Shown here one piece after another: positions 6,590 to 14,303 of a stretch of 21,421 nucleotides of DNA. Position 1 is the stretch's first letter. The number at the start of each line of letters is the position of its first letter. A program made the translations under genes and the position numbers. Source of the DNA: Bacillota bacterium (GTDB lineage Bacteria > Bacillota > Bacilli > Alicyclobacillales > SLC66); the NCBI GenBank assembly GCA_021821185.1, contig JAKACU010000029.1, positions 1-21,421 of the forward strand. The letters run 5' to 3'. The notes beneath the pieces were generated by a model. The model was not told the origin of the DNA. It worked only from the letters and a program-made list of their open reading frames with translations, and made no database searches.

Positions 6590-7708
6590 TCATAAACTGT
6601 TCGAAATCCGTCCTTCTACCATCGTGAATTCCGTGTTGCCTAGCGCATCTACTGCATAAATGTCAGCGTCGTAACCTTCTTGTAATTGGCCTTTTTCACC
6701 ATAACCAAGCTTTTTGGCCGGATTCATTGATGCCATCTTTTGCGCGTCGTAAGGTGATACACCCGCGAATTGTTGCACCAGGGCCACTGCCCTCGCCATT
6801 GTGAGTACGCTGCCAGCCAAGGTGCCGTCAGACAATCGACATGCCCCATCAGTAACTTGCACGGTCAAACCGCCTAGGTCATAGGTTCCATCCTGCATCG
6901 TGGCAGCGCGCATGGCATCGGTAATCAATACCATACGATCAGTCCCGATCGAGCCTACGAGTAACTTGACCATCATAGGATGCAAATGAATACCGTCGCA
7001 AATGAAGTCCGCAGTATAATCTTCTCTCGTCATCACCGATCCGATCGGTCCCACTTCTCGATGATGCAACCCGGGCATGGCATTGCAAAGATGGGTCACA
7101 TGAGAGAATCCTGCATCATGTGCATCGTCCATTTCGTTTGCCGTAGCTTCTGTATGGCCAGCACTAACGACAATACCGTACTGTCGTGCTACACGAGCAA
7201 TATCACGAGCACCAGGCAACTCAGGTGCGAGTGTAATCATTTTTACTAGCCCCGTAGCAAAAAAATGTTCCGCTTGTCGTAGATCAGGTGCAACAATACA
7301 ATCTTTACGTTGTGCCCCCGCTTTATGAGGATGGATAAAAGGACCTTCAAGATGAACACCGAGAATCCTTGCACCGTCAGGCTCCTCTTTCTTCCACATG
7401 GCAAGGGCCTCAAGTACGGCGTCGATGCGCTCATAACGTTCACTTACCGTCGTAAGAAGTAGGGAAGTCGTACCGAAGCGGGCATGTGTAGCACAAATTT
7501 CAGCAAACGCTTCAGGCGTAGCATCCATAGTATCTGCACCACCGCCACCATGTACATGCATATCAATGAATCCCGAATAGAGCGTCGGTAAGTCAAGATC
7601 AACGCCGGAATAAATCTTTACCTTAGCAATCTTTTTCCCTTGTATACCTACTTTTACCGCCGCAAACCCTCCGCCTTGCTGCGGGCGTTTCCCTTCAATC
7701 CATTGCAC
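6590..7708 (-). CDS. nagA: N-acetylglucosamine-6-phosphate deacetylase
   Basis: Removes acetate from GlcNAc-6-phosphate, giving glucosamine-6-phosphate for glycolysis or cell-wall recycling. The GTG start at 7708, five bases after an AAAGGGGGGG ribosome site, gives 372 aa, a normal NagA length. An in-frame extension to 7816 would run through the gerE terminator and is rejected. Amidohydrolase metal and catalytic motifs are in order: GFIDMHVHGGGG (His51, His53), GVHLEGPFIHPHKAGA (Glu121), SAGHTEAT (His185), THLCNAMPGLHHREVG (His206), DGIHLHP and the catalytic Asp in LITDAMRA (Asp264). The gene stands alone; nagB and a GntR-type nag regulator are not adjacent. The same-strand mannose-family PTS beyond rpoN may import an amino sugar that feeds it, but that is speculation. 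Confidence 0.96.
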   Translation of the reverse strand: MQWIEGKRPQQGGGFAAVKVGIQGKKIAKVKIYSGVDLDLPTLYSGFIDMHVHGGGGADTMDATPEAFAEICATHARFGTTSLLLTTVSERYERIDAVLEALAMWKKEEPDGARILGVHLEGPFIHPHKAGAQRKDCIVAPDLRQAEHFFATGLVKMITLAPELPGARDIARVARQYGIVVSAGHTEATANEMDDAHDAGFSHVTHLCNAMPGLHHREVGPIGSVMTREDYTADFICDGIHLHPMMVKLLVGSIGTDRMVLITDAMRAATMQDGTYDLGGLTVQVTDGACRLSDGTLAGSVLTMARAVALVQQFAGVSPYDAQKMASMNPAKKLGYGEKGQLQEGYDADIYAVDALGNTEFTMVEGRISNSL

Positions 7709-7741
7709 AAAATCCCCCCCTTTAATCAGGTAATGACAATA

Positions 7742-7750
7742 ATTATAGCA
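7742..7750 (-). promoter_or_regulatory. Extended -10 promoter of nagA
   Basis: The minus strand reads TGCTATAAT: a perfect TATAAT with the extended-10 TGn motif. No good -35 hexamer lies 17 bases upstream, which is usual for extended -10 promoters. The start site would be near 7735, between the gerE terminator and the nagA RBS. Confidence 0.55.
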
Positions 7751-7761
7751 CCGCAAAGAAC

Positions 7762-7793
7762 AAAAAATTGCCCCCGACCGCATGCATCGGGGG
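7762..7793 (-). terminator. Rho-independent terminator of gerE
   Basis: The minus strand forms CCCCCGA-(9-base loop)-TCGGGGG followed by CAA and T6 (7767-7762). The stem begins seven bases after the gerE stop codon. Confidence 0.88.
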
Positions 7794-7799
7794 TTTCTA

Positions 7800-8027
7800 T
7801 CAAATCTGTATTTCACCCATTCTGACCAGTTCCACTACCGCCTGTGACCTGCCTTTGACAGCTAACTTTTTCATCACATTACTAATATGGTTACGTACTG
7901 TCTTTTCACTGATGAAAAGTACCTCGGCAATTTCGCGGGTCGTTTTATCTTGCACTAATAATTCAAACACTTCCCTTTCGCGGCTTGTTAGGAGTGACTT
8001 TCCGCGGATGTCTCTTACCGCTGCCAC
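7800..8027 (-). CDS. gerE: Spore-coat transcription regulator GerE
   Basis: Small LuxR-type DNA-binding protein that acts late in the mother cell to switch sigma-K-dependent coat genes. The GTG start at 8027 is 9 bases after GGAGG and gives 75 aa, matching the 74-aa B. subtilis GerE; the longer reading to 8063 would place this RBS inside the gene. The whole protein is one GerE/LuxR HTH domain: LTSREREVFELLVQDKTTRE, then ISEKTVRNHISNVM and GRSQAVVELVRMGE, nearly identical to the known protein. No receiver or sensor domain is present, as expected. It lies directly downstream of sdhCAB, as in B. subtilis, but has its own promoter and terminator. Its presence marks the host as an endospore former. 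Confidence 0.95.
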   Translation of the reverse strand: MAAVRDIRGKSLLTSREREVFELLVQDKTTREIAEVLFISEKTVRNHISNVMKKLAVKGRSQAVVELVRMGEIQI

Positions 8028-8084
8028 CTTGCTATCCCTCCTTGCTATGCCCGTATGCCACAAGGTTTAGGGATACAGTTACCG

Positions 8085-8112
8085 TATTGTATGAGCGGTC
8101 AAAAATGAGCGT
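8085..8112 (-). promoter_or_regulatory. Sigma-K-like promoter of gerE
   Basis: On the minus strand AC (8112-8111), a 17-base spacer and CATACAATA (8093-8085) match the sigma-K consensus AC-N16/17-CATANNNTA. The -10 also fits sigma-E (CATACANT), but no sigma-E -35 is visible. gerE of B. subtilis is a known sigma-K target. The start site would lie about 50 bases before the GTG start. Confidence 0.6.
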
Positions 8113-8154
8113 GCCGATAATTATATAGATTGGGCTCTGGAACCTTTAATTTTT

Positions 8155-8194
8155 AAAAAAGTCACCATAGCCAAAGGACCATGGTGACTTTTTT
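8155..8194 (-). terminator. Terminator of the sdhCAB operon (symmetric, could work both ways)
   Basis: GTCACCAT (8161-8168) pairs with ATGGTGAC (8181-8188) around a 12-base loop, flanked by A6 and T6. On the minus strand it follows the sdhB stop by about 10 bases and ends in a T6 run. It insulates gerE from the sdh operon. Confidence 0.88.
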
Positions 8195-8202
8195 CTATCC
8201 TA

Positions 8203-8979
8203 TTAACGATTTAGCCAACGCGTGAATGAAAACCAGTTGATGTCTCGGTTCATAGCAGCAATCGAAGTCGTCAATGGAATTCCTTTAGGGCACACTTGCA
8301 CACAATTTTGCGCATTACCGCACTCGTGTATACCGCCTTCGTCCATCAATGCTTCGAAACGGTCCGCTTTATGCATGGCTCCTGTCGGATGCGTATTAAA
8401 AAGTCGCGCCTGCGAAATGACAAACGGCCCCATAAAGGATTGTTTCTCATTCACGTTTGGACACGCTTCGACACATGCACCACACGTAAAGCACTTCGAT
8501 AATTCATAGGCCCACTGCCGTTCCGCTTCCGCCATGCGCGGACCAGGACCTAAGTCATAGGTGCCGTCGATCGGAATCCACGCCTTCACCTTTTTCAAAG
8601 CTCCAAACATACGGCTTCTGTCCACAACCAAGTCACGCATGACAGGAAATGTACGCATCGGTTTAACACGAATAGGTTGGTCCAATTGATCAACCAGAGC
8701 TGAGCACGACTGCCTTGGTTTGCCGTTGATCACCATGGTACATGCGCCGCAAACTTCTTCCAGGCAGTTGGACTCCCACGTCACTGGCGTCGTTTCGTCA
8801 CCCCGCGCATTAACGGGATTCCGTTGAATTTCCATTAAGGCAGCGATGACGTTCATACCCGCACGCCAAGGAATAGTGAACTCCTCTTCGTACGGTGCGC
8901 TATTGGCATCTTTTTGCCGTTCGATGATCAAGCGTACCGTACGTTTACCCTGCTGTAACTCCTTTTCTGTCGCGACCAT
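8203..8979 (-). CDS. sdhB: Succinate dehydrogenase iron-sulfur subunit SdhB
   Basis: Electron-transfer subunit of respiratory complex II, carrying electrons from the flavin of SdhA to the membrane cytochrome and menaquinone. 258 aa, normal length. N-terminal plant-type ferredoxin domain with the 2Fe-2S ligands Cys72, Cys77, Cys80 (CLEEVCGAC) and Cys92. The C-terminal alpha-helical domain has CFTCGACVEACP (Cys163, 166, 169, 173) and CGNAQNCVQVCPKG (Cys220, 226, 230) for the 4Fe-4S and 3Fe-4S clusters. The ATG overlaps the sdhA stop as TGATG, implying translational coupling. Last gene of sdhCAB. Confidence 0.97.
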   Translation of the reverse strand: MVATEKELQQGKRTVRLIIERQKDANSAPYEEEFTIPWRAGMNVIAALMEIQRNPVNARGDETTPVTWESNCLEEVCGACTMVINGKPRQSCSALVDQLDQPIRVKPMRTFPVMRDLVVDRSRMFGALKKVKAWIPIDGTYDLGPGPRMAEAERQWAYELSKCFTCGACVEACPNVNEKQSFMGPFVISQARLFNTHPTGAMHKADRFEALMDEGGIHECGNAQNCVQVCPKGIPLTTSIAAMNRDINWFSFTRWLNR

Positions 8980-10736
8980 CAGACCGTCGCCTCCTTGCTC
9001 ACATCATATCGACGTTCTCTCGGGCGAATAAGTGATACGTCAACATCTCTATAACTCATCGACGGACCATTAGGCGTCCAATCAGCAATCGTCGTTTTCA
9101 AGAATTTCTCGTCATTTCGAGTTGGAAAATCCGGTTTGTAATGAGCGCCTCGACTCTCATCGCGTAGTAAAGCGCCAATTGTGATGACACGCGCCAATTC
9201 CAACATATTCCAAAGTTGACGAGTATAAGGAGCCATTTGATTTTGCCAACCGGATGTGTCAGCCATACCAATCTTTTTATACCGCTCCATAAGTTCTACT
9301 ATTTTCTCGTCTGTCTTTTTCAAACGATCGTTGTAACGTACTACCGTCACGTTTTCGGTCATGACCTGACCTAATTCCCGTCCAAGTTGATAAGGATTTT
9401 CTTTACCATCCATTTTCAAGATGCGATCGTATTTGTCTTGCTGTTTCCGAGCCTCTTCGCCTAGGGACTGTTCTGACATATCGTTTACTGAACGTTCAAG
9501 TCCTTTAATGTATTGAACGGCTGAAGGACCCGTCACCATACCACCGTAGATAGACGATAACAGAGAGTTCGCTCCAAGGCGATTGGCACCATGATATTGA
9601 TATTCCACTTCACCGCAGGCAAAGAGACCCGGGATATTGGTCATTTGCTGATAATCTACCCAAATTCCACCCATTGAATAGTGTACAGCCGGGAATATTC
9701 GCATAGGGACTTTTCGCGGATCATCACCCGCAAATTTCTCATAGATTTCAAGAATCCCACCAAGTTTCACATTCAATACGGAAGCCGGAATATGCGAGAC
9801 GTCAAGATACACCATATTTTCCCCATTAATACCAAGACCAAGGTCAATACACACGTGGAAAATTTCCCGCGTCGCAATGTCACGGGGCACTAAATTCCCG
9901 TATTCAGGATATTTCTCTTCAAGGAAGTACCACGGTTTCCCGTCTTTGTAGGTCCAAATGCGGCCACCCTCACCGCGTGCAGACTCGGACATCAAACGCA
10001 GTTTATCATCGCCAGGGATGGCTGTCGGATGAATTTGAATAAATTCGCCATTAGCAAAATGGACGCCTTGTTGGTATACAGAAGAAGCGGCGGTTCCCGT
10101 ATTGATAATGGAATTGGTGCTCTTACCAAACACCATGCCAAGGCCACCTGTCGCTAAAATGACGGCATCGGCTGTGAAAGATTTTATCTCCATCATACGT
10201 AGGTTTTGTGCAACCATACCGCGACATGTACCTTCATTGTCGAGTATAGCGGAAACGAATTCCCAACCTTCATATTTTTCGACAAGACCAGCAGCTTCAA
10301 AGCGACGAACTTGCTCATCAAGCGCGTACAGCAACTGCTGTCCTGTTGTAGCCCCAGCAAATGCCGTGCGATGATGTTTCGTACCACCAAACCGACGGAA
10401 ATCAAGTAGCCCTTCCGGTGTTCTGTTGAACATGACCCCCATACGATCCATAAGATGAATAATTCCTGGAGCCGCTTCGCACATCTTCAATACCGGAGGC
10501 TGATTCGCCAAGAAATCTCCACCATAAATCGTGTCGTCAAAATGAACCCATGGTGAATCCCCTTCGCCTTTTGTGTTCACTGCGCCATTAATACCGCCTT
10601 GCGCACAAACGGAATGGGATCGTTTGACTGGCACCAGGGAAAACAGGTCTACACCAATACCTGATTCCGCTATTTTAATCGTCGCCATCAGACCAGCAAG
10701 GCCGCCGCCAACGACGATAATTCGTTGTCCCGCCAA
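8979..10736 (-). CDS. sdhA: Succinate dehydrogenase flavoprotein subunit SdhA
   Basis: Catalytic subunit oxidising succinate to fumarate in the TCA cycle, bound to the inner face of the membrane. 585 aa, Bacillus-type length. The N-terminal FAD dinucleotide fold has VVGGGLAG (8-15), and RSHSVCAQGGINGA has His41 as the expected covalent FAD attachment site. Other signatures are FGGTKHHRTAFAGATTG, substrate-site SESARGEGGR, RDIATREI, HYSMGGIWVD and RLGANSLLSSIYGG. The start is TTG at 10736, eight bases after AGGAGG. It follows sdhC by 45 bases and overlaps sdhB by one base. Confidence 0.97.
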   Translation of the reverse strand: MAGQRIIVVGGGLAGLMATIKIAESGIGVDLFSLVPVKRSHSVCAQGGINGAVNTKGEGDSPWVHFDDTIYGGDFLANQPPVLKMCEAAPGIIHLMDRMGVMFNRTPEGLLDFRRFGGTKHHRTAFAGATTGQQLLYALDEQVRRFEAAGLVEKYEGWEFVSAILDNEGTCRGMVAQNLRMMEIKSFTADAVILATGGLGMVFGKSTNSIINTGTAASSVYQQGVHFANGEFIQIHPTAIPGDDKLRLMSESARGEGGRIWTYKDGKPWYFLEEKYPEYGNLVPRDIATREIFHVCIDLGLGINGENMVYLDVSHIPASVLNVKLGGILEIYEKFAGDDPRKVPMRIFPAVHYSMGGIWVDYQQMTNIPGLFACGEVEYQYHGANRLGANSLLSSIYGGMVTGPSAVQYIKGLERSVNDMSEQSLGEEARKQQDKYDRILKMDGKENPYQLGRELGQVMTENVTVVRYNDRLKKTDEKIVELMERYKKIGMADTSGWQNQMAPYTRQLWNMLELARVITIGALLRDESRGAHYKPDFPTRNDEKFLKTTIADWTPNGPSMSYRDVDVSLIRPRERRYDVSKEATV

Positions 10737-10781
10737 AACGCACTCCTCCTAACTTACAAATAATAACCTATCGCACGCATA

Positions 10782-11414
10782 TTATCCTTGAACGAATGCC
10801 ACCAAGGAAATGATACCCATCGCAGCTAACAACACAAACAACGTCAGCAAAACAATAGCAGAGACACGTTGTGCGCGCGCACCTACCGTAATTCCCCAAT
10901 GAACAAAGAAGGACCACAGACCATTTGAAAAATGAAAAGTTGCTGCAACAACGCCTACCAACATAAAGATGAAGTTCGCAGGTTGGGAGACAAGGTTATG
11001 TACAAACTCGAAATTGGGCTGTTGCCCACTAAACCTTGTTTCCCACAAATGATAGATAATAAAAACAAACGTGATGACACCGGTGATGCGCTGCCAGACA
11101 AACAATTGGTTACGCGCCCATGTATACTGCCCAGAGTTGTATCCTGACGTATAGGCAGAATAAAGACCGTAAACACCGTGGTAAATCAACGGCAAAAAAA
11201 TAAACACGAATTCGACGACATGGAGAAACGGGATATGCTGAATCGCATTGACGGCATTATTATAAGCCCCCGGCCCCACTGTCGCCGTCGCGTTCGTGAA
11301 AAGATGTTCAAGTAGAAACATCCCCACAGGAACAACACCAGACAACGTATGCAATCTGCGAAATAAAAAGCCTCTGTTCGCTGCATTGCCCGACATAACG
11401 GCTGCAGTCGCCAC
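10782..11414 (-). CDS. sdhC: Succinate dehydrogenase cytochrome b subunit SdhC
   Basis: Membrane anchor of complex II carrying heme and the menaquinone site. 210 aa with five hydrophobic helices, the single-subunit Bacillus-type anchor, so no separate sdhD is needed. Histidines typical of the di-heme family are in place: RRLHTLSG, LLEHLFTN, LIYHGVYGLY, IIYHLWETRF and TFHFSNGLWSF. The GTG at 11414 is chosen because GGAAGGGGG lies 7 bases upstream; an in-frame TTG at 11420 would be only one base from that site. First gene of the operon behind a strong sigma-A promoter. Confidence 0.95.
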   Translation of the reverse strand: MATAAVMSGNAANRGFLFRRLHTLSGVVPVGMFLLEHLFTNATATVGPGAYNNAVNAIQHIPFLHVVEFVFIFLPLIYHGVYGLYSAYTSGYNSGQYTWARNQLFVWQRITGVITFVFIIYHLWETRFSGQQPNFEFVHNLVSQPANFIFMLVGVVAATFHFSNGLWSFFVHWGITVGARAQRVSAIVLLTLFVLLAAMGIISLVAFVQG

Positions 11415-11466
11415 AGACAATCCCCCTTCCTAACACTGAACGTATCAATCGTGACGTCCACCTCGA

Positions 11467-11496
11467 ATTGTAACGATTTATGAAACCGCATGTCAA
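11467..11496 (-). promoter_or_regulatory. Sigma-A promoter of sdhCAB
   Basis: The minus strand reads TTGACA (11496-11491), an 18-base spacer and TACAAT (11472-11467): a perfect -35 and a 5/6 -10. Transcription would start near 11460, about 46 bases before the sdhC GTG. The remaining sequence back to the hom stop (about 11497-11608) shows no gene and no convincing terminator. Confidence 0.75.
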
Positions 11497-11608
11497 GGGA
11501 ATCGGACATTTGTGCATTTTTTCGCAAGACTAAAAGATACTGCATAACATTAGTGTATTGGACTACAAGCTTGCACCACATAGTACAATCGCACCATTTC
11601 TGCAAATT

Positions 11609-12931
11609 TTACATGGAATATATTGCCTCACGTTCTTTGGGCCATGCACCATCAAAAGGCAGACAAAGTTCACATGTGAATCCTACACTGGCAAGCTTTT
11701 GCAACATGAATGTACAATCAACCGTCCGGATCAGGAGTGATAAAGTATTGCTTTTTTCGTCGGTGCTAACATCGACGGCGGACATTAAGTAGGCATCCGG
11801 TAAGAAAGAACGAATACCCGCAAGAATTTCGAGAACCTGATCAGGTTGTTGAGAAACTTGTGACGATATTCTTACATAATACTGTTGTTCTGTATCTTGC
11901 GGTGCTTGCTCTACAGGTGACGATGGGGGTAACGTAGGCAAACGCATTCCGTACGGACGTGGTGCACGAAGAATTTCCATCAAATCTTCAATAACTGCGC
12001 TTGCAGTAGGTAGCTCTCCTGCCCCCCTGCCGATAAAGGTGAGCTCTCCAACCACATCAGCGCTCAACGTCACTGCATTAAACACGTCACGGACACCGCC
12101 CAAGGGATGGTCCTTGCTAATAATACGAGGCCCCACTTCTAAAGAAACACGTCCTCGATCGTAGGAAGCACGACCGATCAATTTGATGACACCATTTATG
12201 GATTTGGCGGCTACTATATCGTAGGGGGTAATCTCAGTAATGCCTTGTCGTTGGACATCTCCAAGGTGCGTATAAACAGGAAATGCCATGTTGGCCAAAA
12301 TAGACAACTTATAGGCTGCATCAAAACCAAGAACATCGCTCTCAGGATCAGCTTCTGCATAACCCAATTCTTGTGCGGTTTGTAAAGCAGTGTGAAAGGA
12401 TAACCCCTGTTCGTCCATTTGTGTCAAAATATAATTGCATGTGCCGTTTAAAATACCCTGAATCGCATAAATACGATTAGCTGTTAAGTAAGATTCTACC
12501 ATACGCACGATCGGGATACCGCCACCTACACTTGCTTCAAATAATAACCGCACATTCATCTCTTCAGCAGTCGCCATCAATTCTACACCATGTTTTGCCA
12601 ACAGTTCTTTATTGGCTGTGATCACGTGTTTGCCCGCATGCAAAGCACTCATAATCATCGTGCGCGCAGGTTCCACGCTACCCATGACTTCTACTACAAC
12701 CGAAATAAAGGGATCACTTAAAATATCTTGCGCCGTGGTAGTCAGCAATTCCTTGTGGATCGAAACTCTTCGTGGTTTGTACAGATCGCGTACTAGAGCC
12801 CGCCTTACTTGCACAGAAAAACCTGTGCGTTGTTCAATGTGCTCTTGATTGGTGGCCAGTGACTTGACAACGCCACTGCCGACCGTTCCAAGTCCGAGTA
12901 ATCCAATGTAAACTACCTTAGAATTTTCCAT
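11609..12931 (-). CDS. hom: Homoserine dehydrogenase
   Basis: Reduces aspartate semialdehyde to homoserine with NAD(P)H, the branch step toward methionine and threonine. 440 aa. N-terminal Rossmann fold GLGTVGSG (13-20); TANKELLAKHG with Lys108; catalytic core with GILNGTCNYIL (159-169), YAEADPESDVLGFDAAYK (Asp204 and Lys208 as expected catalytic pair) and GRGAGELPTASAV (301-313). The C-terminal 90 residues (about 350-440) sit where threonine-binding ACT domains occur. The usual D-x-PGVL-type start is absent (YYVRISSQVSQQPDQVLEIL), so feedback control may be changed. It lies 29 bases after metX with an AAAGGA site, hence probably under the same SAM riboswitch. Confidence 0.96.
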   Translation of the reverse strand: MENSKVVYIGLLGLGTVGSGVVKSLATNQEHIEQRTGFSVQVRRALVRDLYKPRRVSIHKELLTTTAQDILSDPFISVVVEVMGSVEPARTMIMSALHAGKHVITANKELLAKHGVELMATAEEMNVRLLFEASVGGGIPIVRMVESYLTANRIYAIQGILNGTCNYILTQMDEQGLSFHTALQTAQELGYAEADPESDVLGFDAAYKLSILANMAFPVYTHLGDVQRQGITEITPYDIVAAKSINGVIKLIGRASYDRGRVSLEVGPRIISKDHPLGGVRDVFNAVTLSADVVGELTFIGRGAGELPTASAVIEDLMEILRAPRPYGMRLPTLPPSSPVEQAPQDTEQQYYVRISSQVSQQPDQVLEILAGIRSFLPDAYLMSAVDVSTDEKSNTLSLLIRTVDCTFMLQKLASVGFTCELCLPFDGAWPKEREAIYSM

Positions 12932-12960
12932 CTAACACCGGTCCTTTACCAACTATCCCT

Positions 12961-14052
12961 TTAGCGAGCTAAAAAACCACGTAAAATAGTGTCCAATTGC
13001 TCAAATTCTAACAAAAATGCATCATGACCAAATTTACTTGTGATATGTGCATACAAAGCGTCCACACCACATTGCGCGGCTTCTTGAGCTGCATTTTGCA
13101 CATGCGATGCAGGAAACAACAGATCATCATCAATACCAACAAATAACAACTTTGCATGTAATGATGCATATACCTCTTTTGCATGGCCACGTCCGCGATA
13201 GATATCATGTAAATCCATTGCGTTCATCAACGTCAGGTACGAATTCGCATCAAAACGCTTTACAAGCTTATCCCCTTGATGCCGCAAGTAACTGCCGATT
13301 TGAAACGTCGCTGTAGGAGCCGTTGGCGTTTGCTCACGTCCAAAACGTTCGGCAAATAGTTGCGCTGTACGATAGGTAATCATTCCAAGCATACGAGCTA
13401 CTCGCAGTCCACGTTCGGGAAACACGCCATATTTTTCATAATCGCCATTGTGAAAATGAGGGTCGGTCAAAATAGCCTCTCTCATAACTTCATTATAGGC
13501 GATTGCCATCGTGGAAAATGCGGGGGTTGCGGCCAGAACTGCTACTCGCAAAACAAATTCCGGATGACACAATCCCCATTCAAGCGCCTGCATACCGCCC
13601 ATCGAACCACCAACTACGGCTTGCAACCTTATGACACCAAGGTGGCATAATAGTAAATATTGAACTTCTACCATATCGCGAATGGTGATTGAAGGAAATG
13701 CTGCCCCATACGTATCTGTTGTTCCTGGTCTTTGACTATTAGGTCCTGTGGTACCGGCACACCCACCTAGCACGTTCGCGCAGACAATAAAATACTCTTC
13801 TGTATCAAATGTTTTAGTCGGCCCGATGAGTGGTCCCCACCAACCTGTATGATCTGCATCATCGCCGACATGAGCATCACCTGTCAGCGCATGGCACAGC
13901 AAAATAACATTATCAGCATTGCGATGTAACGTACCAAACGTTTCATACGCGACCTCTACATCGCGCAATACAGCGCCGAACTCAGTTGTAAAAACAGGAA
14001 GACGGTATCTGTCAACGTGGTGCGGCATCGTCGATACCAAATGGTATGACAT
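12961..14052 (-). CDS. metX: Homoserine O-acyltransferase (MetX family, probably acetyltransferase)
   Basis: Activates homoserine by acylation for direct sulfhydrylation or transsulfuration to methionine. 363 aa from the ATG at 14052, eight bases after GGGAGG; an in-frame extension to 14109 would read through the riboswitch terminator and is rejected. Alpha/beta-hydrolase fold with oxyanion region LLCHALTGDAH, GWWGPLIGP and NVLGGCAGTTGP, nucleophile elbow GGSMGG (Ser150), acid DDDLLFP (Asp310) and base SKFGHDAFLLE (His343). MetX-fold enzymes occasionally use succinyl-CoA, so acetyl-CoA specificity is likely but not proven. First gene of metX-hom; the product of hom is the substrate of MetX. 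Confidence 0.95.
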   Translation of the reverse strand: MSYHLVSTMPHHVDRYRLPVFTTEFGAVLRDVEVAYETFGTLHRNADNVILLCHALTGDAHVGDDADHTGWWGPLIGPTKTFDTEEYFIVCANVLGGCAGTTGPNSQRPGTTDTYGAAFPSITIRDMVEVQYLLLCHLGVIRLQAVVGGSMGGMQALEWGLCHPEFVLRVAVLAATPAFSTMAIAYNEVMREAILTDPHFHNGDYEKYGVFPERGLRVARMLGMITYRTAQLFAERFGREQTPTAPTATFQIGSYLRHQGDKLVKRFDANSYLTLMNAMDLHDIYRGRGHAKEVYASLHAKLLFVGIDDDLLFPASHVQNAAQEAAQCGVDALYAHITSKFGHDAFLLEFEQLDTILRGFLAR

Positions 14053-14070
14053 CAGACGGTCCTCCCATGC

Positions 14071-14096
14071 AAAAACCCCCTCATCACGTGAGGGGG
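14071..14096 (-). terminator. Intrinsic terminator of the SAM riboswitch expression platform
   Basis: The minus strand forms CCCCCTCA-cgtga-TGAGGGGG followed by T5. It lies between the S-box aptamer and the metX RBS. Its 5' arm can instead pair with TGAGAGGG in the 3' strand of aptamer helix P1 (one mismatch), the mutually exclusive antiterminator expected for an OFF switch. Confidence 0.9.
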
Positions 14097-14123
14097 TCAT
14101 CAAGCACATAGTCTATGAGCGCC

Positions 14124-14241
14124 CTCTCATCTTCCAGAACGTCACGTCATGTTCTGCTGGATTTGGCACCTACCTTCTCATACTGCTAAAGATGGTTGCC
14201 GGGCTTCTTCGGGCCAGTCCCTCCGCCACTCTCGATAAGAG
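14124..14241 (-). promoter_or_regulatory. SAM-I (S-box) riboswitch aptamer controlling metX-hom
   Basis: The minus-strand RNA carries the S-box core: P1 arms CTCTTATC (14241-14234) and GATGAGAG (14131-14124) pair fully. After the 5' arm come GAGAGTGG, CGGAGGGACTGGCCCGAAG and CCCGGCAACC (P2 and its kink-turn). Then follow GGTGCCAAATCCAGCAGAA (J3/4 region) and a P4 hairpin CAGAAC...GTTCTG. With the downstream terminator it should stop transcription when S-adenosylmethionine is abundant. Its placement in front of methionine-branch genes agrees. Confidence 0.96.
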
Positions 14242-14263
14242 TCCTTCGTATGAAGTTGAACGA

Positions 14264-14292
14264 AATTTATCATAGTAGGCGGGGTATGTCAA
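14264..14292 (-). promoter_or_regulatory. Sigma-A promoter of the S-box-metX-hom transcript
   Basis: The minus strand reads TTGACA (14292-14287), a 17-base spacer, TAAATT (14269-14264), with an extended -10 TG dinucleotide (TGATAAATT). The start would be near 14257, about 16 bases before helix P1. It sits just after the uvrC stop; no uvrC terminator is visible, so some read-through into the riboswitch is possible. Confidence 0.75.
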
Positions 14293-14303
14293 GAGGTGCA
14301 ATC

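Noticed and set aside
6421..6627. 68-codon plus-strand frame after rpoN
   Set aside because: No RBS, and it is antisense to the readable acetyltransferase remnant and to the nagA end.
11186..11605. 139-codon minus-strand frame overlapping the sdhC promoter and 5' half
   Set aside because: Out of frame with sdhC, Cys/Trp-rich and unlike any protein I know; it crosses a good sigma-A promoter and the sdhC RBS.
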